A DNA stretch of 35,932 nt from a virus. Below, one piece after another: positions 16,728 to 25,502 of the stretch. The stretch spans positions 1-35,932 of the IMG/VR virus record IMGVR_UViG_3300029448_000158; one strand, written 5' to 3'. A program made the translations under genes and the position numbers. The notes below the pieces were generated by a model. That model saw nothing but the letters and a program-made list of their open reading frames with translations. It searched no databases and was not told where the DNA came from. Position 1 is the first letter of the stretch. Every line of letters begins with the position of its first letter.

Positions 16728-16970
16728 TTATTTAACCTCGAATAATTTATCTATTTTTTGTTCCATTTTATCTAAAACCTCTAACACTCTACCTATGTCC
16801 ATTTGTTGTTGTGATTTAGTCACATACAGCGTTGGTATTTCTTCTCTTGTTTTATTTAATAAAATGTCCACTCTTTTTATCTCACTTGCATTAGATCTAA
16901 TGTTGTACATTAGAGGTGCAACAACTAATGTTAAAAGAATATTCCAAAATAATATAGGATTAATGTCCAT
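16728..16970 (-). CDS. Membrane-anchored coiled-coil protein (80 aa)
   Basis: An N-terminal membrane segment (about residues 5-22, PILFWNILLTLVVAPLMY) is followed by a charged helix with heptad pattern (IGRVLEVLDKMEQKIDKLFE). The build recalls small phage lysis accessory proteins (holin regulator or i-spanin). It sits three bases after the endolysin stop. A spanin or antiholin role is inference. Confidence 0.55.
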   Translation of the reverse strand: MDINPILFWNILLTLVVAPLMYNIRSNASEIKRVDILLNKTREEIPTLYVTKSQQQMDIGRVLEVLDKMEQKIDKLFEVK

Positions 16971-16973
16971 TTT

Positions 16974-17366
16974 TTAATAACTCCACAAGTGAGGTCTTGG
17001 TCTATTTACTTCTGATTCTGCTATGTCCAAATGTATAAATCGCCCACTTCCTTTTTGATTAACTCCAATACCTGGCAGATTTCTCTGTATTGCCAATTTT
17101 AATATTATATATGCTTTTTCGTGTGACGCACCAATATCAACTGCTAGTCCTGAAGTATGAACGCCTGGTGATGATTTCTTTTTCTCTATAGGGTGTTCAA
17201 TACACCTATAACCAGACGTAATAATAAAAGGAAAATCTGCTTCCTCTCTTATCCTTTGAACCACATCAACAATTCTTTCATCTATGCCATGCTCACCACA
17301 ATGCTGACAAGCAAACTCTTTTTCAGAAAAATTTGGGAATCTATCCCAATCTATTTGCCTGTCCAT
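16974..17366 (-). CDS. Endolysin, peptidase M15-type
   Basis: This 130-aa Zn peptidase should cut the peptide bridges of host murein. FSEKEFACQHCGEHGIDERI opens the domain, and IITSGYRCIEHP is the conserved loop. VHTSGLAVDIG gives the Zn ligands His and Asp (H-x6-D). RFIHLDI gives the second His, and RPHLWSY is the usual C-terminus. It has no signal peptide, so it needs a holin, and the holin-like genes lie just upstream. The start overlaps the 38-aa membrane protein gene by 16 bases. Confidence 0.85.
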   Translation of the reverse strand: MDRQIDWDRFPNFSEKEFACQHCGEHGIDERIVDVVQRIREEADFPFIITSGYRCIEHPIEKKKSSPGVHTSGLAVDIGASHEKAYIILKLAIQRNLPGIGVNQKGSGRFIHLDIAESEVNRPRPHLWSY

Positions 17367-17467
17367 TTATTAAAAAAATCAATAACTTTTTGAACGTGAG
17401 CAGATTGTTTACGATCTACAACTATACCTACCGCCAAACCTATTAAAAATATTATTAAATATTCCAT
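17351..17467 (-). CDS. 38-aa membrane microprotein in the lysis block
   Basis: The sequence MEYLIIFLIGLAVGIVVDRK is a hydrophobic helix followed by a basic, helical tail (about residues 20-38). AGGAGT lies five bases upstream of ATG 17465-17467. The ORF overlaps the endolysin start by 16 bases and sits right after the 3TM holin, so a pinholin, antiholin or holin-partner role is likely. It is short enough to be missed by gene callers. Confidence 0.6.
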   Translation of the reverse strand: MEYLIIFLIGLAVGIVVDRKQSAHVQKVIDFFNKWTGK

Positions 17468-17504
17468 TTTAACTCCTATAAATAATTAAATAAAAATACA
17501 ACTT

Positions 17505-17528
17505 AATGCTTGTTAATAATAAAGCATT
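17505..17528 (-). terminator. Possible weak terminator after the holin gene
   Basis: A 7-bp stem (AATGCTT, 17505-17511; AAGCATT, 17522-17528) overlaps the holin stop. On the minus strand it is followed by a T-rich stretch some ten bases on, not directly. The stem is AT-rich, so function is uncertain. Confidence 0.3.
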
Positions 17529-18006
17529 ACTTGTCCTCTTTGTGGCTTGCACCAAAATAAAATGAAATAACAGCACTAGCAAGACCACCTAAGTAGCCAA
17601 GCACTAAGTTGATTAATGCTTCTGAATTTTGTTCAGGTGGCTGTAGAGTTACTAAAAATATATATCCCATAAAGCCACCAACAACTGCTGTTCCCATTAT
17701 ACGAGCAGTCCAGTCTTTACTAAACTTTCCTCTAGCATCCTGAGTGTCAGCCACCTCAAGTTTAAATACATCTACTTCAAGCTCTTTCATCTGAACTTCA
17801 AAGGCTTGTTCGGCTTTTTTAAGCTCAAGCATTTGTTCAGGTGTAGCTTCTTGAACGGCTTTCTCTATTGCTTTAGGTGTATTAGGAACTCCCAATACTT
17901 CAGCTATCATATTGGCAGCCATTCCTCCCATTGGGCCACCTAAAGCAGTACCTAGAGTTGGTGCAACTGCGCCAACAACACTTTTTAATAATCCACCTAT
18001 TTTCAT
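17527..18006 (-). CDS. Holin, 3TM type
   Basis: Holins form membrane holes that release the endolysin. This 159-aa protein has a hydrophobic Gly/Ala-rich N-terminus (about 4-40). A charged helix follows (AFEVQMKELEVDVFKLEVAD, then TQDARGKF), with two clear membrane segments near residues 102-122 (IMGTAVVGGFMGYIFLV) and 128-153 (LGYLGGLASAVISFYFG). The mid-part with VADTQDAR matches what I know of the 3TM holin family of phages and gene transfer agents. It lies upstream of the endolysin on the same strand. Confidence 0.75.
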   Translation of the reverse strand: MKIGGLLKSVVGAVAPTLGTALGGPMGGMAANMIAEVLGVPNTPKAIEKAVQEATPEQMLELKKAEQAFEVQMKELEVDVFKLEVADTQDARGKFSKDWTARIMGTAVVGGFMGYIFLVTLQPPEQNSEALINLVLGYLGGLASAVISFYFGASHKEDK

Positions 18007-18008
18007 AT

Positions 18009-18377
18009 TTACTCCGATAATGGGTTTTTGTTATCTTCTTCTAACTTTTTAATGTCTTGTAAAATTCTTTCTACTTGACCATCTAATTTAGTAATTGATG
18101 TTTTTAAATCAACTATGTCTTTTTCACTAAAGTCCAATCTTGGTATTAAATTTTCATCAATACTTTTTTCAACGTAATTGACTGAACTTTCTAAAGACTC
18201 AAACCTTTTTTCAATCTCACCTAAACCATCATCAGTTTCTTGTGTTTTTTCTATTTTAGCTTCTAGGTTCTCTAACCTATTAACGTAAGTAGCTCCTGTG
18301 TAACCAAAACCAGCTAAAGTACCCACAATGGACACCAAAGCTATCAACTGTGTTGTTTTGTTTTCAAACCATTCCAT
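18009..18377 (-). CDS. Membrane-anchored coiled-coil protein (122 aa)
   Basis: A membrane helix (about residues 10-28, LIALVSIVGTLAGFGYTGA) is followed by a long coiled coil (about 32-115), with heptads such as LENLEAKIEK and LKTSITKLDGQVERILQDI. It precedes the holin by two bases. The topology fits a lysis regulator or i-spanin, but no lipoprotein partner is seen, so the role is unresolved. Confidence 0.6.
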   Translation of the reverse strand: MEWFENKTTQLIALVSIVGTLAGFGYTGATYVNRLENLEAKIEKTQETDDGLGEIEKRFESLESSVNYVEKSIDENLIPRLDFSEKDIVDLKTSITKLDGQVERILQDIKKLEEDNKNPLSE

Positions 18378-18385
18378 AAGTTCTC

Positions 18386-20620
18386 CTAAAGACTAGGTTG
18401 TAATTCTATCATTTCGCTTAGTGTATTTAAACTCGTTGAAGCTAATCCGTAAAAAGCATTGGTATTATCAGACATAACCACATTGCTGTAGATCTCTCTG
18501 GGTTTATACCAAGTTTCTTGTTTAGGCATTTCATAAGTTTTATAAACTTCAAACGCTGGCACATAACCTAAGTACGCAACCAATGTTGATTGGTCTGCGT
18601 ATTGACCTGTTTCTTGTGATTGTTCTTGTATTTCTTGTTGCTCTTTAATGTTATTAGAAATAATTTGATCTGCTATCTGGTCTGCTTCACTAGCTGTCAT
18701 TACACCAGAAACAGCTGTGTTTATTTGACCTTGCATATCTTGTACTTGCACTTCTGCCATAGCTACTTGTGGATTGTCGTTAAGAGAGGGCATTGGAGTA
18801 ATAATTGTGGTAACACTACTAACTGTTTGTGAACTTCCTCCACCTGTATCGGTTGTGTCTTGACTTAAAGAAAGGATTGTATTCGTTTGCACATTAGCTG
18901 ACGTTATTTGGTCTGACATACTAGGAGAACTGCTAGTGCTTACGCCAGATACAGAAGAGTTAGCTGTATTTGTAGTAGACGTTGTGCTGTTAGACGCTGT
19001 TGAGCTGTATCCTTGCGAGCTAGAACCACCAGAAGAATAACCACTACTTGACACGCTGTTAGCAGCTGCTCTTACGCTATTGCTAACTACGTTAAGCATG
19101 GTTGATGTTATACCACTACGGCTAGGGCCTTCTTCTGCTATTAATTCTATTTCTTCCTCTATCTCTTCTTCTATTTCTTCTTCGGTGTTTTCTTCGGCTT
19201 CGGCAAGAAGCTCTTCACGACTTTCTGTAATCTCGTTGATTTCATCAGCTTGTTGTATTTCTTCCAACTCTTCTTCAAACCACTCTTCCAACTCTTCCAA
19301 AGTTTCAAAGCTTTCTCTTTCGTTTGTTTCATCATTTCTAACATAATCATTTATTTCCTCTCTAATTATTGTTTCAAATTCATATAAACTTATAAGTTCT
19401 TCACTTGGATTTATAAGTATTGTTTCAACTTCGTAATCATCAAAAGAGATTAAAAATTCAGGTTCTTCGTAAACTTCTATATCGGTAAACCTTTCTTCAA
19501 TCACGTTAAAGTCTGGAAGTGGATCTATGTCGCCTATACTATATTCTTCAAAATCCAATTCAAAGAATATTTCCTCTGTTTCAAAAAAGACCACTTCTTC
19601 ATAAGGTTCTTCAAAGAAAAACTCTTCTTCATAAGCAAACATATCTTCTTCATAAAATGTTTGTCCTGTTTGGGTATTAATATCTTCTTCGTAACCATAA
19701 TCAAAGTTATCTTCTATGAAATAAGCTACTGACGCTTCTTGTGTGTAACCAGGACAGAAAGGTGCGTATTGTGAATCTTCACTACATTGTTGGTCGTCAT
19801 AGGCTTCCCAATAAGAAGGACAAGATTCGCTGTGCAATTGTGTAATATTGCATTGTTGGGTTAGATAAGCAGCTGCGTAACCAGCACAACTAGAATTGTT
19901 TAAGGGATCGCTGCAATCAATAGTGTTGTCTGAACCATCGCTGTATAAAGAACCACCATTTTCTAATGTGGTGTTGTAGGTCGTGTTATTCCAATTAGTA
20001 TTGACGCAAGTTCCTGATACGTTGGTTGTGCCTGTGCTACATTCATCGTGAAAAAGATATGTGTATATTTGTGAGGTGTTTCCTTGCTCTCCTATTAGTA
20101 CATCATGGTTAATAACGTCTAATGCACCATACCTAAATTCATAAGAGTTATTATTCCAAAGGATTACTTCAAAGCTATTGTCTGTATTACTCCTGTTATA
20201 TTCTCTAAGGTTATACCAACCAAAAACAGACTTATCGGTAAAGTTTTTACCAAGCATTTTTGAACCACTATCTCTAATTAAATCAGTCCAAAAAGGAAAT
20301 AGTGTGTTGGTGTATTGAGGGAGTGGATCAGGTGTGTAATCACCACAATAGTTATTGTAGTTTACATTTCCTGTTCCCAATCCAAAGTGTAAACAACCAT
20401 TGGTTGCCATTCTTGCTGAATCATAATCATTGCCATAAAAAGTAAACGTATTGTCTAAATTAAAAGCACTAGATAGTTGGTCGTCACCAACATTAAAGTT
20501 AGTAGTTCCTGTTTGATTGGTTAAATCAAAAAGGTCTTGGTTGTTTTCATAGATGTACGCAGCTTGAAGAAAGTTGCACGCTAAGAGTAAACAACTAGCT
20601 TGCCATAAACTCTTTAGCAC
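18386..20620 (-). CDS. Large secreted protein with nidogen-like domain
   Basis: This 744-aa protein has a signal peptide (hydrophobic residues about 5-20, cleavage after LQA near 21). A NIDO-like domain follows at about 50-185, with ARMATNGCLHFG, NTLFPFWTDLI and SFEVILWNNNSYEFRYG. Next are a Cys-containing region (about 190-295, ten or more Cys), a very acidic Phe/Glu-rich stretch (about 300-505) and a Ser/Thr linker (about 520-610). The C-terminal domain holds YLGYVPAFEVYKTYEMP. The start is GTG (20618-20620) with AGGAAG upstream, inside the end of the preceding gene. Export from the infected cell is inferred from the signal peptide. The C-terminal motif recurs in marine phages as I recall. 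Confidence 0.7.
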   Translation of the reverse strand: MLKSLWQASCLLLACNFLQAAYIYENNQDLFDLTNQTGTTNFNVGDDQLSSAFNLDNTFTFYGNDYDSARMATNGCLHFGLGTGNVNYNNYCGDYTPDPLPQYTNTLFPFWTDLIRDSGSKMLGKNFTDKSVFGWYNLREYNRSNTDNSFEVILWNNNSYEFRYGALDVINHDVLIGEQGNTSQIYTYLFHDECSTGTTNVSGTCVNTNWNNTTYNTTLENGGSLYSDGSDNTIDCSDPLNNSSCAGYAAAYLTQQCNITQLHSESCPSYWEAYDDQQCSEDSQYAPFCPGYTQEASVAYFIEDNFDYGYEEDINTQTGQTFYEEDMFAYEEEFFFEEPYEEVVFFETEEIFFELDFEEYSIGDIDPLPDFNVIEERFTDIEVYEEPEFLISFDDYEVETILINPSEELISLYEFETIIREEINDYVRNDETNERESFETLEELEEWFEEELEEIQQADEINEITESREELLAEAEENTEEEIEEEIEEEIELIAEEGPSRSGITSTMLNVVSNSVRAAANSVSSSGYSSGGSSSQGYSSTASNSTTSTTNTANSSVSGVSTSSSPSMSDQITSANVQTNTILSLSQDTTDTGGGSSQTVSSVTTIITPMPSLNDNPQVAMAEVQVQDMQGQINTAVSGVMTASEADQIADQIISNNIKEQQEIQEQSQETGQYADQSTLVAYLGYVPAFEVYKTYEMPKQETWYKPREIYSNVVMSDNTNAFYGLASTSLNTLSEMIELQPSL

Positions 20621-21668
20621 AAGTTCTTCCTGACTTCTTTTTACCTTCTGAATTACGAGTTTGTTTACATTTGCTTATGTATTTTGATCTAACGTCATCG
20701 TAGTCTGGTCTATCCATTTTATTAGATGCCCAAGCTCGTTTAGCTTCTTTACCTACTTTGCCTTGATATGGGCATGGAGTTCCAGCCATTTCCATAGCTT
20801 TAAACACTCTCTCGTCTTGGCAAAGAATAGCTACAGACGCTACTTTCATGCCAGTATCGTATAAGTATTTAGATAACTTTAAGCGTTCACAGTTCTCATC
20901 TCTTACAGTTCTACCTGTAGATATACCAAACACTTGGCCCTGAAACGCTCCTGATCTACCAACAGTACAAAGGTCTTGTGAATAAGACATGATGCTTGGT
21001 GCGATAGCTGAAGCTGGGGGTGCTTTATTTTTTATATTTTGATTTATAGTTTGTGTTGAGTTCGATTCATTTATATTTCTATTTGTATTGTCTGATTTTG
21101 AATTGTTGTTGTTCTGATTTACGTTATTTGTTTGTACGTTTGATTCAGACTTACTTTCGTTTTTATTTACGTTTGTGTTGTTACTAACGCTGTTACTGGT
21201 CGATTGATTGACGTTTGTGTTGGTATTATTTGAGGTGCTAGTGTTATTAACAGTTTGATTAACAGTTGAATTTACTGTGGAATCAGATGTTGAAGTATTA
21301 ATATTTGTATTTTCGTTACTATTATTTGTCGTTGCTGTTGAGGTTGTAGTTGCAGTCGTAGTATTGACGTTATTATTAGAATTAGTCGCAGTCGAGGTTG
21401 AAGTATTTACATTTGTGTTGGAATTATTCGCAGTAGATGTTGAGGTGCTAGTATTGTTATTCGTTGAAACATTTGTGTTGGAATTTGTATTCGTAGAAAC
21501 GTTAGTGTTGGAATTTGTATTACTATTGGTATTATTCGTGGTCGTAGTATTGGTTGTTTCTAAACTATTCTGTTCACAATACTGTTCTCCAGCTGTGCAA
21601 TCACCTGTTTGGTCTGCAATAGCAATAAAGGGTAAAAATAACACCCCTAAAATAAATATCCTTTTCAT
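20595..21668 (-). CDS. Secreted Asn/Thr/Ser-rich protein with Cys domain
   Basis: A clear signal peptide (MKRIFILGVLFLPFIAIAD, cut near residue 18) precedes a 180-residue stretch almost only of Asn, Thr and Ser with some Val (NTNSNTNVSTNTN type), about residues 36-215. The C-terminal 140 residues are globular, with six or more Cys (QDLCTVGRSGAFQGQVFGIS; ENCERLKLSKYLYDTGM; AILCQDERVFKAMEMAGTPC). I know this C-terminal pattern from marine phages without function. The gene overlaps the nidogen-like gene by 26 bases and its start overlaps the 41-aa gene stop (ATGA), so the two secreted proteins are made together. Confidence 0.65.
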   Translation of the reverse strand: MKRIFILGVLFLPFIAIADQTGDCTAGEQYCEQNSLETTNTTTTNNTNSNTNSNTNVSTNTNSNTNVSTNNNTSTSTSTANNSNTNVNTSTSTATNSNNNVNTTTATTTSTATTNNSNENTNINTSTSDSTVNSTVNQTVNNTSTSNNTNTNVNQSTSNSVSNNTNVNKNESKSESNVQTNNVNQNNNNSKSDNTNRNINESNSTQTINQNIKNKAPPASAIAPSIMSYSQDLCTVGRSGAFQGQVFGISTGRTVRDENCERLKLSKYLYDTGMKVASVAILCQDERVFKAMEMAGTPCPYQGKVGKEAKRAWASNKMDRPDYDDVRSKYISKCKQTRNSEGKKKSGRTCAKEFMAS

Positions 21669-21790
21669 TTTTTCTTTTTATATCCAGAAGCATATATAGC
21701 TCTGCCTTGTTTTTTAGCTTTCGCTTTAGACTTGTAAGTCTTTCCTGACTTACCAAACTTATATCCGCCTTTTGTTTTTTTAACTGGCAT
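21665..21790 (-). CDS. 41-aa very basic conserved microprotein
   Basis: It reads MPVKKTKGGYKFGKSGKTYK and ends GRAIYASGYKKKK, with about 40% Lys/Arg. Close relatives are common as short unnamed genes behind portal genes in many phages. The start overlaps the portal stop (TAATG) and the stop overlaps the next start (ATGA). DNA binding or head assembly is possible; unproven. Confidence 0.7.
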   Translation of the reverse strand: MPVKKTKGGYKFGKSGKTYKSKAKAKKQGRAIYASGYKKKK

Positions 21791-23949
21791 TACTGAACAA
21801 CATCAGGTTTTATTAAACCTTGTGCTTGTATCTTAGCAGCTTGTCTTAATACCTCTCTGTCACGTTCCATAAGGCTCTTAATCTCTGCTACGTTAATCTG
21901 CGCTCCATATTTTGCTTGAAGTTCTGCACTTTTCAGCATCATGTCCGCTTCAATTTCGTCTCTTCTTCTATCATCTTCCATAATTAGTTTTAGACGATCT
22001 GTTTCTGCGTCAATAATAGCTTTCTGCGCTGATACTTGAGCTTTTTGTATCTCTGCTTCCGCTAACAACGCAGCTGGATCTTGCTGTGGTGGTTGCGGTG
22101 GCATTGGAGGGAAGTTTGAATTAACAAACTGGTTGGAGTCTTTAAATCCAGCCATTTCAATCATTTTTTGTAGTGTGTGAGCGTACATTTGAGGTGTAAC
22201 CATAGGGTTTTGAGGCCCTAATTGAGTCATTATTTGCTCTTGTTTTTGAGATACCATCATCAATGTTTGTACTCTTTCCTCGTCACTTGAGTTAGTTATC
22301 GCTACATTAACCACTATGTCTTTGTCTGCATCCCATACTCTAGGATCTATTGGTATAAAGTTATTATTTAACCTAACCATCTCTTGTTGGTCTTGGTGTT
22401 TAACAATTAAACGATTAACCAATCTAAATAAATCAGTCATGCCTTGTTCAGCAAATATACGAGCAATCATTTCAACTCTACCTTGAGCTGCGCTCATGGT
22501 CGCTGCTACCGCAGCTTTAGTTGTGCTTTGTAACGCTTCAGCGTTCATACCCATAGACGCTTTAGAAACACCTGTCCTTTGTTCTTTCGCTTCGTCTAAA
22601 TAATCCAATACTGGAAAAGCAGCTGCTCCCACAAAGGGAACAGTAAAGGGTTGCACCATCCCTGGTGCGCGCATCCTGATCGGTTGTCCAATGTCGGAAT
22701 TAAGTACATCGTCAATATTAACTTGACCTTCCACTACACCATATCTGGGGAAGATAGAGTGTCCGAGCGAATCGAGAGTATCTCTCATAATTTGTGACTT
22801 TGCTCGTTGTAGTGGCATGACGTAATCCGCAATGGAAGTACCGATTGCAGTATGCGGTTCTGGATCAGGGCAAAATAGGACTATGGGGAGATCGTCCCAT
22901 TGCATCACGTTAGCTATGGTTAAACCACTACCAACGGTGCAAACTCTTATGCGCTCTGCAATTCCATCACCATCCAAATCGTAAAACAAATAGTGTTCTA
23001 CATATAAACAATTCTTTGAACCAGGATCACTTCTATCAGCTGCGTAAACATCATCGTAAGGTTGACGCGCTTGTTGGTTATCCCATTCATCTTCATCAAA
23101 TTCAGTATCGCCACCGCCAGCGTTCTCACTTATAAAATCGTAGTCGTAACCCATAGCTACTAAATCGCTTACAGTTTTCATCATTCTGTGAGCAACGTAA
23201 GAGCTGGATTTAATATCTCTAGCGTCTCTCGCTATTAATACTTCTTCTGGTGGGATAGCTTCGATGCAAACCTTATTAGCTTTCTTAACTCTTCTAATAA
23301 TTACATCGTATTCAACAGGGAACTCTTGCTCTACTTGTTCACCTGTCATTTCATCTAAAATAAATTGCGTTTCGTATTTAACGCTTTCCTCAACAACTTC
23401 AACGTCTGGATCTGAAACCAACGCCATGTATTGTTCTCTATTAAGTCCTGTGTAGTCGTATGTGGAAGAAGTAACTGAATCATCCCAAAACGCCTTGACA
23501 AATCCTGTTTTCCTTACGAGCGCATCTTTAAACGCATCGTATAAAACTTGGAAGCCATGATTCTTTTCTTGGATAACGTGGTTAATGTAATCGGTTTGTT
23601 GTTCCGCTAAAGGTATATCTTCAGGGCCACTAGGTACAAACTCGACCACCCTTTTAGTACCAAAGAAAGTACGCAGTAGAGAGGGAAGCATATAGAGAAC
23701 TGAATCTCTTACGTCTGTTGATATGTATTCGGATTGTAAATCACTACCACCTTCAGGCTCATCGCCCATGTAGTATTTAGTTGCTTCGGCACGATCTTCG
23801 CCTATTGCATCGATAAAGTCTTGAGCATCGTCAAGTTCAGATTTAAGAACGCCTTGTAGCTGTTCTAAATCTACATTTTCTTCTTCGTTAGTTTCCTCTC
23901 GCTCTTTTTTTTCTTCTTTAATTTCTTCTTTAGCGTATTTATCTGCCAT
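21790..23949 (-). CDS. Portal protein, P22-like
   Basis: The 719-aa protein forms the dodecameric ring for DNA entry and exit. An acidic N-terminus (KEEIKEEKKEREETNEEENV) is followed by EYISTDVRDSVLYMLPSLLR and FFGTKRVVEFVPSG, typical of P22 gp1-type portals. Later blocks include ALVRKTGFVKAFWDD, VLIARDARDIKSSSYVAHR and GMNAEALQSTTKAAVAATMS. The helical C-terminus with EIQKAQVSAQKAIIDAETDR forms the barrel. The length fits this family (about 700-730). GGAA precedes the ATG. It follows the large terminase gene. Confidence 0.9.
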   Translation of the reverse strand: MADKYAKEEIKEEKKEREETNEEENVDLEQLQGVLKSELDDAQDFIDAIGEDRAEATKYYMGDEPEGGSDLQSEYISTDVRDSVLYMLPSLLRTFFGTKRVVEFVPSGPEDIPLAEQQTDYINHVIQEKNHGFQVLYDAFKDALVRKTGFVKAFWDDSVTSSTYDYTGLNREQYMALVSDPDVEVVEESVKYETQFILDEMTGEQVEQEFPVEYDVIIRRVKKANKVCIEAIPPEEVLIARDARDIKSSSYVAHRMMKTVSDLVAMGYDYDFISENAGGGDTEFDEDEWDNQQARQPYDDVYAADRSDPGSKNCLYVEHYLFYDLDGDGIAERIRVCTVGSGLTIANVMQWDDLPIVLFCPDPEPHTAIGTSIADYVMPLQRAKSQIMRDTLDSLGHSIFPRYGVVEGQVNIDDVLNSDIGQPIRMRAPGMVQPFTVPFVGAAAFPVLDYLDEAKEQRTGVSKASMGMNAEALQSTTKAAVAATMSAAQGRVEMIARIFAEQGMTDLFRLVNRLIVKHQDQQEMVRLNNNFIPIDPRVWDADKDIVVNVAITNSSDEERVQTLMMVSQKQEQIMTQLGPQNPMVTPQMYAHTLQKMIEMAGFKDSNQFVNSNFPPMPPQPPQQDPAALLAEAEIQKAQVSAQKAIIDAETDRLKLIMEDDRRRDEIEADMMLKSAELQAKYGAQINVAEIKSLMERDREVLRQAAKIQAQGLIKPDVVQ

Positions 23950-23966
23950 TGGTTATTCCTATGTAA

Positions 23967-25499
23967 TTAACTAATCCGTATAATACGGCTCTTCAATGGC
24001 TTCTTGAAAGAGTAGCCACTAAAAGAAAGTGATCCAGAGAAGTTGGCGGCATCTGAAGCCATTGTTAATGCTAATGCGTCTGCTAAATCAGGACTTTTTA
24101 TGCCCCTTCTTTTCATGGACTCTTTGCTTTCTAATTTTATTTTACCACTACTTGTATACTCGTAGCTAGGTGAAACTAATTGAGCCATTAAATCATCATC
24201 TGGTGGTAGTCTGCAATCCCTTTGTGCTAACCAGTCTTTAATTTTAAACCACAGTTCCGCACGCAAGTTCAAATAGTTTTTATTAGTCGAGGGAGATTCT
24301 GAAACATTGATACCTCTAACTGGCAAATCCAACTCTCGCAATCTATCAACCACACCACTTCCCAAACCAATAACATCCACCAATATTTCTTGTGGTTTAT
24401 TTTCAAACGTGGCGTTGTCGTATTCAGCTTTAACCGCTCCGCACAGTTGCATTAGATCCATAGACTTATAAGTTTGTATTTCTAAAACAGTATTACCTTG
24501 ACGTTTACAAAGCGCAGAATTATCGCCACCAAATCTCGCTACATCCAATCCCCATAAAATAGCTTGCTCGGTGGTTAGCGATACCTCTCTGTCAATCGCT
24601 GCTCTTACCAAGTCCATTGGAATAACTGTATCGTCATCTGATTTAGGGAACTCACCCAATACCTCAACTCTGGATACAGTAGAGTCCTCTCCGTATTGGT
24701 CGAGCATTTGTTGGAATACTTTTTTATCTGTGCCTTCTACTTCTCTACTGTCTATTTGAGCGTTGTTCCAAAAAGATTTAGCACCATGAAAGCTGTCATA
24801 GAAAGGGCCTTGATTTCTTCTAGGGTTGGAGAAAGCGAACCAAAATCTATTTTCGGTGGGTTCTGAAAAGAACCCCTCCGCTACTGAATAGATAGGAGCT
24901 GGAATACCTGATGCTTCATCCATGATTAAGCACACGCCATAGTTACTGTGAATACCAGCAAAGGCGTCTGGGTTTTCTTCCGACCAAAGTTGTGCTTGTC
25001 CGTAGTAATAGCCTGTGTCTATTTGTAGGTCTTTTTTAAGACTGGCTTCAAACCAATCAACAGGTTTAAGCGTGGTTGCAGTTTTATTAAACCAATGTCC
25101 ATTAATGGATAGCGTTAGCCACTTACCAAGTTCCGCCCATGTTCTTGAGCGCAGCTGTTGTTCGGTGTTAGCAGTTACAATTACAGTCGATCCGAGACGA
25201 GTCGATAGCATCCACAATATAATCCACGCAACCAAAGCGGATTTACCGATTCCACGACCAGATGCAACTGCCAACCTAAACATATTGGGATCAAACTTCC
25301 CAGCGTTCTTTTGAATATGGTTTGCCAAATCTCGTAAAATTTTCTCTTGCCACTTGCGAGGGCCTTTAAATCCTTCGAGGGGTGTTCCTTCTTGATCCCA
25401 GGGGAAAACGTATTTTACAAAGTTAAGGGGATCGTCTTTTATATTGGCAGTCCATAGATCTGCCATTAACTCTTCTTCTTGTTTTGCGCTGTATTTCAT
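23967..25499 (-). CDS. terL: Terminase large subunit
   Basis: This is the packaging motor and nuclease. The ATPase domain has a Walker A-like ASGRGIGKSALV (about residues 78-89), Walker B VCLIMDEASG (about 187-196) and a coupling motif in FAFSNPRR. The RNase-H-like nuclease begins with ILWGLDVARFGGDNS (Asp), has EILVDVIGLGSGVVDRL and ends with DLADALALTMA (Asp). The 510-aa length is typical. AGGATAAA precedes the ATG. It lies directly behind the PAPS-reductase-like gene, which separates it from the small subunit. Confidence 0.95.
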   Translation of the reverse strand: MKYSAKQEEELMADLWTANIKDDPLNFVKYVFPWDQEGTPLEGFKGPRKWQEKILRDLANHIQKNAGKFDPNMFRLAVASGRGIGKSALVAWIILWMLSTRLGSTVIVTANTEQQLRSRTWAELGKWLTLSINGHWFNKTATTLKPVDWFEASLKKDLQIDTGYYYGQAQLWSEENPDAFAGIHSNYGVCLIMDEASGIPAPIYSVAEGFFSEPTENRFWFAFSNPRRNQGPFYDSFHGAKSFWNNAQIDSREVEGTDKKVFQQMLDQYGEDSTVSRVEVLGEFPKSDDDTVIPMDLVRAAIDREVSLTTEQAILWGLDVARFGGDNSALCKRQGNTVLEIQTYKSMDLMQLCGAVKAEYDNATFENKPQEILVDVIGLGSGVVDRLRELDLPVRGINVSESPSTNKNYLNLRAELWFKIKDWLAQRDCRLPPDDDLMAQLVSPSYEYTSSGKIKLESKESMKRRGIKSPDLADALALTMASDAANFSGSLSFSGYSFKKPLKSRIIRIS

Positions 25500-25502
25500 T
25501 TT

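Noticed and set aside
21277-21699. 140-aa Val/Leu-rich plus-strand ORF
   Set aside because: It is the antisense of the Asn/Thr/Ser tract; composition follows from the opposite strand repeats.
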